A stretch of DNA of 64,000 nt from Nocardioides solisilvae (GTDB lineage Bacteria; Actinomycetota; Actinomycetes; Propionibacteriales; Nocardioidaceae): assembly GCF_003194625.1 (NCBI RefSeq), contig NZ_QHKX01000001.1, positions 558,001 through 622,000 on the forward strand, read 5' to 3'. The translations under genes were made by a program, and so were the position numbers. A model generated the notes under the pieces. That model saw nothing but the letters and a program-made list of their open reading frames with translations. It ran no database searches and had not been told where the DNA came from. Shown piece by piece: positions 7,939 through 15,978 of the stretch (positions within the stretch are counted from its first letter, which is position 1; the number at the start of each line of letters is the position of its first letter).

Positions 7939-9867
7939 ATGGAAGGGCCCGAACTCTTCGTCGCGTGCGTGACGGCCTACACCGTCGCCCCCTTGGTGCT
8001 GGCGATCCGCCAGACCGTCTTCCAGTTCGTGCTGCTGTACTCCTACATCGCGACCCTCACGGCGGTCACAGGGCTGGTGGGCCTCTCCCACGTCATCCCG
8101 CTCACCGAGTCGCTGAGCGTGACCTCGGGCGAGGTGGCCTTCGCGGGCCTGCTCTTCGCCGTGCTGGTGACCGTGGTGGCGGGCCGGGACCTGCAGGTCG
8201 TGCGCAACGTCGTCGTCCTCGCGATCGGCGTCCACACGCTCCTGGCGGTCGTGCGGGTCCTCGACGGCCTGGTCGCCGACCGGCCGCGTCTGTACGCCGT
8301 CCGCGAGGTCCCCTCCCGCCTCGCCGACGCGCCCCCCTGGGCCGCCCTCCTGGCGGGCGTGCTCCTGGCCGGCGAGATCGTGCTGCTCGTCGGCCTGATC
8401 GAGGGGTCGAAGCGCCGCCTGCCCTCGCTGGCGATGGTGATCGTCTACCCCGCCGCCATGGCGGTGACGCTGGTGGTCGACGGGCTCCTCCGACCGCTGC
8501 TGCTGCGGGACGCCGAGCTCGGCGTCTGGCAGCAGGTCGAGCAGGCGACCGGCGCCCGGGTCCTCCTGGCCTGGGGCCTCATCATGCCGATCTTCATCTT
8601 CGTGGCGCTCTACCGCCACCTGGTGCTGGCCTTCGAGGACGAGCCGCTGCGGCTCGACGCCCTGGGCCGGCTCTCCCGCGACGAGCTCCTGCTGGGCCGG
8701 GCGACCGCGACGGTCGAGCGGATCCTCGACGCGGCGGTCAACACACTGCTGGTCGCGATGGACCCCGACCTGCGGGTCACCCACTTCAACGTCGGGGCCG
8801 AGCAGCTGCTCGGCTGGACGGCCGAGGAGATGCGCGGCCGCACCACCGCGCTCCTGGTCGACCAGGACGAGGCCCTGCGGCACGCCATGGCGCTGGGCAC
8901 CGGCAGCACCGACCTGACCGTCCTCACCCACGCCCAGATCGCGCACGGCGGCCGCCGCGAGTGGGAGCTGGTCGGCAAGGACGGGCAGCGCCACATCGTC
9001 TCGCTGAGCATCAGCGAGATCGAGGCGGGCGGCCGCGTCGTCGGCTACCTGGCAGCCGGCGAGGACGTCACCAGCCGGGTGCGCAGCGAGCGGGCGATGC
9101 TCCAGGCGATGTCCCGCGAGCACACCGCCGCGCTCGCCCTGCAGGAGGCCGAGGGCGTCAAGCACGAGCTGGTGTCGACCGTGAGCCACGAGCTGCGCAC
9201 CCCGATCACCAGCATCACCGGCTACACCGAGCTGCTGGAGGAGGGGGTCTTCGGCGAGCTCAACGAGAAGCAGGCCAACGCGCTGCGGCGGGTGATCCGC
9301 AACACCGAGCGCCTCGAGAGCCTCGTCGAGGACCTGCTGGTCCTCGAGCGCGCGGAGTCGGGGCTCCTCCAGCTCGACCTCACCCACATCGACCTGCGCG
9401 CCGTGGTGCACGACGTGGAGGACATGCTGGCCGAGATGGTCCGCGGCCGCGACCTCGACCTGCGGTTCGAGCTGGGCCACGGCCCGATCCACGTCAAGGG
9501 CGACCACTCGGCCCTGGAGCGGGTGGTCCTCAACCTCGTGAGCAACGCCGTGAAGTTCACCCCCGCGGGCGGTCGGATCACCGTGGAGGCCTACGCCCGG
9601 GACGGCAGCGCGGGCCTGCTCGTCTCCGACACCGGCGTCGGCATCTCGGCCGAGGACCAGGAGCGGCTCTTCGAGCGCTTCTTCCGCACCCACGAGTCCT
9701 ACAAGAAGGCCGTCCCCGGCACCGGCCTGGGCCTCTCGATCGTCCAGGCGATCGTCCAGGGCCACGACGGCAAGGTGACGGTGATGTCGGCGCCGGGCCG
9801 CGGCACCACCTTCGCCGTCTCCATCCCGCTCGACGTGCAGTTCAGCCGGTTCGGCATCTCGGCCTGA
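7939..9867 (+). CDS. seven-helix PAS sensor histidine kinase (paralogue 2)
   Basis: Tandem paralogue of the preceding kinase, 642 residues, with the same order: about seven N-terminal helices, PAS ('LRVTHFNVGAEQLLGW'), HisKA with His417 in 'STVSHELRTPITS', N box 'NLVSNAVKFTP', G1 'DTGVGIS' and G2 'GTGLGLSIVQ'. Some PAS-flanking phrases ('GEDVTSR') are shared word for word with paralogue 1, pointing to gene duplication. The ATG at 7939 is chosen because an AGAAGG SD sits 5 nt upstream; a GTG at 7933 is less well placed. It ends inside a hairpin shared with the convergent lipoprotein gene. Confidence 0.92.
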   Translation: MEGPELFVACVTAYTVAPLVLAIRQTVFQFVLLYSYIATLTAVTGLVGLSHVIPLTESLSVTSGEVAFAGLLFAVLVTVVAGRDLQVVRNVVVLAIGVHTLLAVVRVLDGLVADRPRLYAVREVPSRLADAPPWAALLAGVLLAGEIVLLVGLIEGSKRRLPSLAMVIVYPAAMAVTLVVDGLLRPLLLRDAELGVWQQVEQATGARVLLAWGLIMPIFIFVALYRHLVLAFEDEPLRLDALGRLSRDELLLGRATATVERILDAAVNTLLVAMDPDLRVTHFNVGAEQLLGWTAEEMRGRTTALLVDQDEALRHAMALGTGSTDLTVLTHAQIAHGGRREWELVGKDGQRHIVSLSISEIEAGGRVVGYLAAGEDVTSRVRSERAMLQAMSREHTAALALQEAEGVKHELVSTVSHELRTPITSITGYTELLEEGVFGELNEKQANALRRVIRNTERLESLVEDLLVLERAESGLLQLDLTHIDLRAVVHDVEDMLAEMVRGRDLDLRFELGHGPIHVKGDHSALERVVLNLVSNAVKFTPAGGRITVEAYARDGSAGLLVSDTGVGISAEDQERLFERFFRTHESYKKAVPGTGLGLSIVQAIVQGHDGKVTVMSAPGRGTTFAVSIPLDVQFSRFGISA

Positions 9868-9882
9868 CCCGGCCCGGGGTCA
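9865..9882. terminator. short inverted repeat holding both convergent stops
   Basis: TGACCC-N6-GGGTCA. The left arm starts with the TGA of the kinase gene and the right arm ends with the stop of the opposing lipoprotein gene. It could act as a bidirectional terminator. The stem is only 6 bp, so confidence is modest. Confidence 0.4.
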
Positions 9883-10860
9883 CCGCCCGCACGCGGCCGC
9901 GGCGAACCGCAGCGCCCGCGCCGCGCCGCGGGGGGTCATCCGGACGAGCAGCTCGCCCCGCCGCCCGTCGAGCCGCATCCGCACCCGGAACGCCGTGGCG
10001 CCGCCCGACTCCGCGACCGCGTGCCCGTCGCAGCGGGCCGGGGCCACCCGCAGCGGCACGGCGACCGCGTCGCCGTGCCCGGTCACCGTCACCCCGGGTC
10101 GCCAGACGGGTCGCCGGTACGGCGTGAGCACGGGCGTCCCGGAGACGGAGCGGAGGTCGAGCCGCCGGTGCGCCCCGCCGGGCCGCCCGCGCGGGCGGAC
10201 CCGCAGCGTCAGCTCGGCGACCTTCTCGTCGACCCGCTGCACCCGGTCGTCGACCGAGAGCGCGAAGTCCCGGCGCAGGTCCAGCTCGAAGCAGCGGGAC
10301 GCCACGTGCCGGGCGACGACGTCGGCCTCGTCGGAGACGTCGAGCATCCGGGTGCGGGTGCCGTCGGAGCGACCACCCGGCCGGACCACGCGGAGCTCGA
10401 CCGCGGGCGGTCGGTCGACCGGGGCGCACCGGGGCCGGGAGGGCAGGGCGACGAGGAAGCCGCGCTCGCTGCCGGCCGGGACGGGGCGGACCCGGTCGGC
10501 GTCGAGGGGCCCGAAGTAGCGCCAGTCGAGGTAGCGCACCGACCGCAGCCGCAGCGGCCGGTCGGTGCCGTTGCCCACCCAGACCTGGAACCTCCCCGCC
10601 GCGGCGTCGCGCGAGGACTGGAGCAGCTCGGCGACGAGCTCGCCCTCCGGCGGTCCGTCGTCGACCGCCGGCAGGGGCTCGAGCGTGCGGATCGAGGGGC
10701 TGGCCGCCGGGCTGGCCGCCGGCGCGCCCGCGTCGTCCCCGCCCGTGCCCGGGCTGCACGCCCCGGTCCAGAGCAGGGGCAGGACGGCGAGCGAACGGAG
10801 GCATCGGACCCGCGGCTCGCCGGGCCCCCTCGTGCCCTGTCGCCGCTCGTGCGTCGCCAT
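9880..10860 (-). CDS. putative lipoprotein of unknown function
   Basis: About 326 residues from the ATG at 10860: a basic start, hydrophobic core 'CLRSLAVLPLLWTGAC' with a lipobox-like Cys, then an Ala/Pro/Ser-rich linker, so it is probably an exported lipoprotein. The mature part is beta-rich with several Cys and Arg-rich stretches ('WVGNGTDRPLRLRSVRYLDW'). No family is recognised. A longer frame to 10953 adds a Cys/Arg-rich extension that would bury the signal peptide, so the internal ATG is preferred. It is convergent with the histidine kinase. Confidence 0.7.
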   Translation of the reverse strand: MATHERRQGTRGPGEPRVRCLRSLAVLPLLWTGACSPGTGGDDAGAPAASPAASPSIRTLEPLPAVDDGPPEGELVAELLQSSRDAAAGRFQVWVGNGTDRPLRLRSVRYLDWRYFGPLDADRVRPVPAGSERGFLVALPSRPRCAPVDRPPAVELRVVRPGGRSDGTRTRMLDVSDEADVVARHVASRCFELDLRRDFALSVDDRVQRVDEKVAELTLRVRPRGRPGGAHRRLDLRSVSGTPVLTPYRRPVWRPGVTVTGHGDAVAVPLRVAPARCDGHAVAESGGATAFRVRMRLDGRRGELLVRMTPRGAARALRFAAAACGR

Positions 10861-11020
10861 CCCGACCCCCGTCGTCGTCCGGCTGCCAGTGTGGCGGAGG
10901 GGCATGTCGTACGGGAAGGGACGGCCGCACCGACAGGAACGACCGCACCACACGCCGTACGTCGTCGGCGGGGCGCGACGTTGCTCCTGTCGGGCGGGCC
11001 GGCGCTCCGGGCACGTCCGT

Positions 11021-11057
11021 CGGCCGGACCCCGCGCGGGGGTCGCGGGGTCCGGCCG
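11021..11057 (-). terminator. strong GC hairpin after the hydrolase gene
   Basis: A perfect 15-bp inverted repeat (CGGCCGGACCCCGCG at 11021-11035 and its complement at 11043-11057) with a 7-nt loop lies about 14 bp beyond the stop of the minus-strand hydrolase. It has no T-tract, as is common for terminators in high-GC actinobacteria. It likely ends the rimK-MFS-hydrolase transcript. Confidence 0.65.
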
Positions 11058-11070
11058 GTCTGGGGGGCGG

Positions 11071-11832
11071 TCAGCCCGTGCGGCCGACGGCGAGGCCCTC
11101 GCGTCGGTCGGCGGCCGGGGCGGCTGCCGCCTCGAGCAGGACGCGGGCGAGCTCGGCGGGGTGGGTCAGGTGGGGCCAGTGGCTGCTGGGCAGGTCGACC
11201 CAGGTGAGGTCGTCGAGGAGGGCCAGCTCGTCGCTCCCGGGACGGGCCCGCATGAGGTCCCGTCGCAGCTCGGTCGAGGAGCGGGCGCAGGCCACCACCG
11301 TGGTCGGCACCCGCAGCCGGTCGGAGTCGTGCAGCCGCTGGGGCTCGGTCAGCACGCCCGCGGGCGACGGCACCGCCATCGCCCGGATCGCCGCGCGGGT
11401 GACGTCGTCGAGCCCGCGGGTGAACGGCTCGTCGAGCTCCCACCACTCCGGCATCGGCACCTCCCCGTCGACCACCGGCAGGTCGGGGCCGCGGTGGCCG
11501 TCGCTGCGCGGGGTGCCGGAGACGTGGACCGCCCGGCGGACCAGGCGGGGTCGCGCGTCGACCGCGGCGTGGACGAGGGCCCCGCCCTCGGCGTGGCCGA
11601 CGAGCACGACCGGCTCAGGCGCGGCGGCGCCCGGCCCGGCGAGCGAGTCGACGAGGGCCAGCAGGTCGGTGACCTGGTCGCGCAGCCCGATCCGGGAGCG
11701 GTCCAGGCGCCGCGAGCCCATCCCGGGCGGGGTCACCGGGTGCACGGTGTGGCCGGCCGCCTCGAGCAGCGGCACGACCCGGCCCCACGACGCCCCGGGC
11801 AACCAGAGCCCGGGGACGAGGACGAGGTGCAT
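11071..11832 (-). CDS. alpha/beta-hydrolase-fold protein lacking the usual nucleophile serine
   Basis: A 253-residue cytosolic protein with the alpha/beta-hydrolase opening 'MHLVLVPGLWLPGASW' and oxyanion-hole region. The nucleophile elbow reads 'VLVGHAEGGALV', with Ala where the family has Ser (G-H-S-x-G-G). A late His ('PSSHWPHLTHP') and acidic residues remain. It may be non-catalytic, use another residue, or be a binding protein. It is the last gene of the minus-strand set running from rimK, 76 bp after the MFS gene, and is followed by a hairpin terminator. Confidence 0.82.
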   Translation of the reverse strand: MHLVLVPGLWLPGASWGRVVPLLEAAGHTVHPVTPPGMGSRRLDRSRIGLRDQVTDLLALVDSLAGPGAAAPEPVVLVGHAEGGALVHAAVDARPRLVRRAVHVSGTPRSDGHRGPDLPVVDGEVPMPEWWELDEPFTRGLDDVTRAAIRAMAVPSPAGVLTEPQRLHDSDRLRVPTTVVACARSSTELRRDLMRARPGSDELALLDDLTWVDLPSSHWPHLTHPAELARVLLEAAAAPAADRREGLAVGRTG

Positions 11833-11908
11833 GCCGTCATCCTGCGGCCGCGTCGGGGCGTCGCGGGGCGGAACGCCGGACGTCTGCCCGAACGGTCCCG
11901 CGGCATGG

Positions 11909-13240
11909 TCAGCGCGGGCCAGTGGGGTCCCGGTCGGCGGCGGCGACGCCCACCTCGGGCAGGGTGCGGGCGACCAGCACGCCGACCAGTCCGAGGCCGG
12001 CCAGGAAGAGCAGGGCGACGTCGTTGCCGAGGGCGGACAGCGCACCCGAGAGGGCCCCCGCCACGAGCAGCAGCACGCCGATCGCGGTGTTGGAGACGGC
12101 GACGTACTCGGTGCGCCGGGCGTCGCCGGCCATGTCGACGACGTAGGTCTTGCGGGCCACCCGCACCCCGGTGTGCACGAAGGCGAGCAGCAGGTAGGTG
12201 GCCGGGTAGAGCAGCGACCACTCGCGGACCGGGTCGACCCGCAGCAGCCCGAGGAAGGCCAGCACCACGCCCGAGGAGAGCAGCGCGCCGACCACCAGCA
12301 GCCGCCGCGAGGAGCGGTCGGCCTGCCGGCCGAAGAGCCGGCCGCCGACCAGCCCCGCGACCCCCTGGGCGATGACGAAGGGCCCGAGCCCGCCCAGCCC
12401 GGCGCCGCCCTCGGCGACGGCGACCGCCACGACGAAGGGCGGGCTGAGCGCGGAGACGAGCAGCAGCGCCCGGACCAGGACGAACCGGCGGAGGTCGGCG
12501 TCCCCGCGCAGCACCTCGACGGCCCGCCGCGCCCAGCCGTCGTCACCCGGCTCGACCGGCTCCTCGGCGGGCTCGACCACCCGGGAGAAGACGGCCCCGG
12601 CGAGCGCCCACGCGAGCGCCGCCCCGGCCAGCAGCGCGACCAGCACCGGGAGGCCGGTGTCGTCGCCACCGAAGGCCCGCAGCGCCAGGCCCAGGGTGAT
12701 CGCGACGACCCCGGAGACGACGGTGACCAGGCCGTTGACCTGACCGCGCTGCCCCTTCGGCACGGTCCGGCCCAGCACGTCCTTGCCGGCCAGCGAGTTG
12801 AGCGCCCGGGCGGTGGCGAAGACGGCGAGCGCCGCCACGATCCCGACCCCGGCGACCCATCCCTCCGCGACCAGCGCGAGCAGCGCCATCGCGGCCACCG
12901 CCAGCGCCTGGCCGGCCGCGCCGGCCACCCAGATGCCGCGGCGGTGCCGGTGGGCGGCCACCCACGGGGCGAGCGCGGCCTGCGGCAGCATCGAGCCCGA
13001 CTCGCGGATCGGGACCAGCAGGCCCAGCAGCACCCCGGGCGCGCCCAGCGCGCTGAGCAGCCACGGCAGCACGGTCTTGGCGTTGACCACCTGGTCGCCG
13101 ACGTTCTGCAGGGCGTCGGCGGCGACCTGTCGCAGCCCGTTGCGGCCCACGTGGTCGCGGACCGCCGGGTCGAGGTCCGCGAGAGTGTCGCGGCCGCCGG
13201 GGGTGCGGACCAGGCGGCCGAAGAGAGCGTCGGCGTCCAT
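11909..13240 (-). CDS. MFS transporter
   Basis: Integral membrane carrier of 443 residues with about 10-12 hydrophobic helices and a basic/acidic central loop ('VEPAEEPVEPGDDGWARRAVEV'), as in major facilitator exporters. It has a long soluble N-terminal stretch ('MDADALFGRLVRTPGG') before the first helix. The cargo is unknown. Its start lies 14 bp after the stop of the rimK-type gene, so the two are co-transcribed. Linkage to a ligase suggests it could move a peptide-like product, which is inference. Confidence 0.85.
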   Translation of the reverse strand: MDADALFGRLVRTPGGRDTLADLDPAVRDHVGRNGLRQVAADALQNVGDQVVNAKTVLPWLLSALGAPGVLLGLLVPIRESGSMLPQAALAPWVAAHRHRRGIWVAGAAGQALAVAAMALLALVAEGWVAGVGIVAALAVFATARALNSLAGKDVLGRTVPKGQRGQVNGLVTVVSGVVAITLGLALRAFGGDDTGLPVLVALLAGAALAWALAGAVFSRVVEPAEEPVEPGDDGWARRAVEVLRGDADLRRFVLVRALLLVSALSPPFVVAVAVAEGGAGLGGLGPFVIAQGVAGLVGGRLFGRQADRSSRRLLVVGALLSSGVVLAFLGLLRVDPVREWSLLYPATYLLLAFVHTGVRVARKTYVVDMAGDARRTEYVAVSNTAIGVLLLVAGALSGALSALGNDVALLFLAGLGLVGVLVARTLPEVGVAAADRDPTGPR

Positions 13241-13254
13241 CCGGCGTCCCGCGC

Positions 13255-14445
13255 TCAGGCGTCGTGGATCGGCTGCTTGGGCAGCTTGCGGACCCGGGCG
13301 CGGCGGCGCTTGCGCTCGGGGATCATCGAACGCATCTCCTCGAGCTTGCCGAAGCAGAGCAGGCGGTCGCCGTCCTCGAGCAGGGTCTTGTTGCGCGGGT
13401 TGGGGATCACCGTGGTGCCGCGGTGCAGCGTGAGCACGCTGATGTCGCGCTCGTCGAGCCCGGAGTCGCCGAGCTTCTTGCCGACCAGGTCGGCGCCGGG
13501 GAGGACGACGATCTCGGCGACGCCGTACCCCGTCGAGACGGTCAGCCGCTGCCGCACGTCGATCTCGGGGAAGGCGACCTGGTTGGCGATGTAGTCGATG
13601 ATCGCGCCGGCCACGTCGAGCTTGGTGGCGGTCTCGATGCCCTCCAGGCCCGGCGAGGAGTTGACCTCCATCACCAGCGGGCCGTCGTCGCCCTCCAGCA
13701 TGTCGACGCCAGCGACCCGCAGCCCCATGATCTGCGCCGACCGGACCGCGACCCGCTCGTAATCCGGCGACAGGTCGATCCCCTCGACCGAGCCGCCGCG
13801 GTGCACGTTGGAGCGGAACTCGTCGCCCTGCGCGCTGCGCCGCATGGCCGCGACCACCCGGTCGCCGACGACGAGCGCGCGGATGTCGCGGCCGCGCGAC
13901 TCCTTGACGTAGCGCTGGATCAGCACGTTCTGCCGGGTCGACTGGAGCGTCTCGATGATCGCCTCGGCGACCTTGAGCTCGGGGGCCAGGATGACGCCGA
14001 TCCCCTGGGTGCCCTCGAGGAGCTTGATCACGACCGGCGCGCCGCCGACCTGCTCGATCGCGGGGATCACGTCGGCGCGGTTGCGCACGAACATCGTCGC
14101 CGGCATCTCGATGCCGTGCCGGGAGAGGATCTGGGTGGCGCGCAGCTTGTCGCGGGAGTTGGAGATCCCGTACGACGGGTTGGGGGTGTAGACGTCCATC
14201 TGCTCGAACTGCCGGACCACGGCGGTGCCGTAGTAGGTGATCGAGTTGCCGATCCGCGGCAGGATCGCGTCGTAGTGCGACAGCGGCCGGCCCCGGAACT
14301 GCAGGTCGGGCTCGTCGTGGGAGATGTCGATCGCGAAGCGCAGCGTGTCCAGCACCTTGACGGTGTGGCCCCGATCGAGCGCGGCGGTCCGCAGCCGCTG
14401 CGTACTGTAGGCGCGTGGCGCCCGGGAGAGGATGGCCAGCTTCAA
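13255..14445 (-). CDS. rimK: RimK-type ATP-grasp ligase with C-terminal RCK_C-like domain
   Basis: Predicted ATP-dependent amino-acid ligase of the RimK (alpha-L-glutamate ligase) family. From the TTG at 14445 it begins 'KLAILSRAPRAYSTQRL', matching the RimK N-terminus, and keeps ATP-grasp motifs ('VVIKLLEGTQGIGV', 'RDIRALVVGDRVVAAMRR', 'VMEVNSSPGLEGIE'). At 396 residues it is about 95 longer than E. coli RimK; the extra C-terminus ('GADLVGKKLGDSGLDE', 'LLEDGDRLLCFG') looks like a TrkA-C/RCK ligand-binding domain. SD GAGGGAA lies 7 nt before the TTG. It is divergent from the protease gene, with 25 bp between starts, and upstream of the MFS gene. Confidence 0.9.
   Translation of the reverse strand: MKLAILSRAPRAYSTQRLRTAALDRGHTVKVLDTLRFAIDISHDEPDLQFRGRPLSHYDAILPRIGNSITYYGTAVVRQFEQMDVYTPNPSYGISNSRDKLRATQILSRHGIEMPATMFVRNRADVIPAIEQVGGAPVVIKLLEGTQGIGVILAPELKVAEAIIETLQSTRQNVLIQRYVKESRGRDIRALVVGDRVVAAMRRSAQGDEFRSNVHRGGSVEGIDLSPDYERVAVRSAQIMGLRVAGVDMLEGDDGPLVMEVNSSPGLEGIETATKLDVAGAIIDYIANQVAFPEIDVRQRLTVSTGYGVAEIVVLPGADLVGKKLGDSGLDERDISVLTLHRGTTVIPNPRNKTLLEDGDRLLCFGKLEEMRSMIPERKRRRARVRKLPKQPIHDA
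14403..14408 (+). promoter_or_regulatory. possible -10 TACTGT inside rimK for the protease gene
   Basis: TACTGT matches TAnnnT and lies about 63 bp before the ATG at 14471, inside the opposing rimK coding region. If used, the leader would run antisense across the rimK start. This is a pattern match only; no clear -35 was seen. Confidence 0.25.
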
Positions 14446-14470
14446 CGGGAGTTCCCTCTGGAGAGCGTGG

Positions 14471-14998
14471 ATGAGGAGCGGGTGGGTGACGAGCAGGAGT
14501 ACCGCCGACGCGGGCCATTCAAACATCGTCGCCGGGTGGCGCGAGTGGGTGAGCCTGCCCGAGGCCGGGGTGCCGTGGCTCAAGGCCAAGCTCGACACGG
14601 GGGCGCGGACGTCGGCCGTGCACGCCTTCGACATCACCGAGCTCACCCGTGACGGCGAGCCGTGGGTCCGCTACTCGCTGCACCCGTGGCAGCGCTCCAC
14701 CGAGGACTCGGTCGTGGTGGAGAGCCCGGTGCACGACCGGCGGCTGGTGCGCAGCTCGTCCGGGCACGCCGAGGAGCGGCTCGTCGTGCTGATGGGGATC
14801 ACCCTCGTCGGCCGCACCGTCACGGCCGAGATGACGCTGAGCCGCCGCGACGAGATGGGCTTCCGGATGCTGGTCGGCCGGCAGGCGCTGCGCCAGGGGT
14901 TCCTCGTCGACCCCGGCCGCTCCTACCTCGGCGGGCGCCCCAAGCGCGGCACCCGCCGCAAGAACCGCGGCCGCTCCGACCTCGGGACGGCCACGTGA
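14471..14998 (+). CDS. RimK-linked retropepsin-like protease (ATP-dependent zinc protease family)
   Basis: A 175-residue protein of the family annotated as 'ATP-dependent zinc protease' (RimB/retropepsin-like), often found beside RimK. The core 'VAGWREWVSLPEAGVPWLKA' leads to the aspartic-type signature 'KLDTGARTSAVHAF'; later come 'EMTLSRRDEMGFRMLVGRQ' and a very basic tail. The ATG at 14471 has GGAG 7 nt upstream; a GTG at 14486 is the only other early option. It probably trims or removes residues added by the ligase (family association, not shown here). It shares a GTGA overlap with the AstE-like gene. Confidence 0.85.
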   Translation: MRSGWVTSRSTADAGHSNIVAGWREWVSLPEAGVPWLKAKLDTGARTSAVHAFDITELTRDGEPWVRYSLHPWQRSTEDSVVVESPVHDRRLVRSSSGHAEERLVVLMGITLVGRTVTAEMTLSRRDEMGFRMLVGRQALRQGFLVDPGRSYLGGRPKRGTRRKNRGRSDLGTAT

Positions 14999-15969
14999 GC
15001 CGGGCGCGAGCGCGGGAGTCGTTCGCGATCGGCTCGGTCCGGGTGCGTCCCGGCTCCGCCCGCGAGCTGGAGCTGCCGGTGACCCGGCTGGTCACCGGGG
15101 CCGACGTGACGCTCCCCGTGCGGGTCCTGCACGGCCGCGAGGACGGTCCGACCGTCTGGATCAACGCCGCGACCCACGGTGACGAGCTCGTCGGCGTCGA
15201 GGTGGTGCGCCGGGTCCTCGCGTCGCTGTCACCCCGGACGCTGCGCGGCACGCTGATCGCCGTCCCGGTCGTCAACGTGCTGGGCGCGATGACCGCCGAC
15301 CGCTACCTGCCGGACCGCCGCGACCTGAACCGCTCGTTCCCCGGCTCGCCGCGCGGGTCGCTGGCCGCCAGGATCGCCCACCTGATGATGACCGAGGTGG
15401 TCGCCAAGTGCTCGGTCGGCATCGACCTGCACACCGGGTCGGACCGGCGGACCAACCTGCCCCAGGTGCGCGCCGACCTCGACGACCCCCGCACCAGGCA
15501 GCTGGCCGAGGCGTTCGGCGCGCCGGTGATGCTGCACGCCAAGCTGCGCGACGGCTCCCTGCGGCACGCCGCCGGCCAGGTCGGCGCGACGGTGCTGCTC
15601 TACGAGGGCGGCGAGGCCTGGCGCTTCGACGAGTGGGCGATCACGGCAGGCGTCGACGGCGTACGACGCGTGCTCGCGGCGCTCGGGATGGTCGACGCCG
15701 AGCCGGGGTCGGACGACGCCCCGCCGACCGCCGGCGTGGAGTGCCGCGAGAGCTCGTGGGTGCGGGCCCGGCACACCGGCTTCCTCCACCTCGACGTGGC
15801 GCTCGGGCAGGAGGTCGCGGAGGGCGAGCGGCTCGGGCACCTGTCCAACTCGTTCGGCCGGACCCTGCGGGTGGTGCGGGCGCGGCGGCCCGGGATCGTC
15901 GTCGGGCGGACCGAGGCGCCGCTGGTGAACTCCGGCGACGCTCTGGTGCACGTGGCCACCCCGGCCTAG
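14995..15969 (+). CDS. succinylglutamate desuccinylase/aspartoacylase (AstE/AspA) family protein
   Basis: A 324-residue M14-like zinc amidohydrolase. The zinc-binding motif 'NAATHGDELVGVEV' (His, Glu), 'DRRDLNRSFPGS' (substrate Arg) and 'GIDLHTGSDRR' (second zinc His) are all present, and the C-terminus is a beta-rich lipoyl-like domain ('VALGQEVAEGERLGHL'). The GTG start at 14995 overlaps the protease stop by 4 bp, so the two are translationally coupled. In several bacteria AstE-like, RimK and this protease family cluster, suggesting joint action on glutamate-type modifications; the substrate is unknown. Confidence 0.9.
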   Translation: MSRARARESFAIGSVRVRPGSARELELPVTRLVTGADVTLPVRVLHGREDGPTVWINAATHGDELVGVEVVRRVLASLSPRTLRGTLIAVPVVNVLGAMTADRYLPDRRDLNRSFPGSPRGSLAARIAHLMMTEVVAKCSVGIDLHTGSDRRTNLPQVRADLDDPRTRQLAEAFGAPVMLHAKLRDGSLRHAAGQVGATVLLYEGGEAWRFDEWAITAGVDGVRRVLAALGMVDAEPGSDDAPPTAGVECRESSWVRARHTGFLHLDVALGQEVAEGERLGHLSNSFGRTLRVVRARRPGIVVGRTEAPLVNSGDALVHVATPA

Positions 15970-15972
15970 TCT
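15967..15972 (+). promoter_or_regulatory. -10-like TAGTCT 6 nt before ATG 15979
   Basis: TAGTCT begins with the stop codon of the upstream gene and ends 6 nt before the ATG. The VOC gene could therefore have its own leaderless transcript as well as readthrough from the AstE-like operon. Confidence 0.35.
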
Positions 15973-15978
15973 CGGGGG

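Noticed and set aside
10565-13594. 1009-codon plus-strand open frame
   Set aside because: It lies antisense to the lipoprotein, hydrolase and MFS genes and has no recognisable domain.
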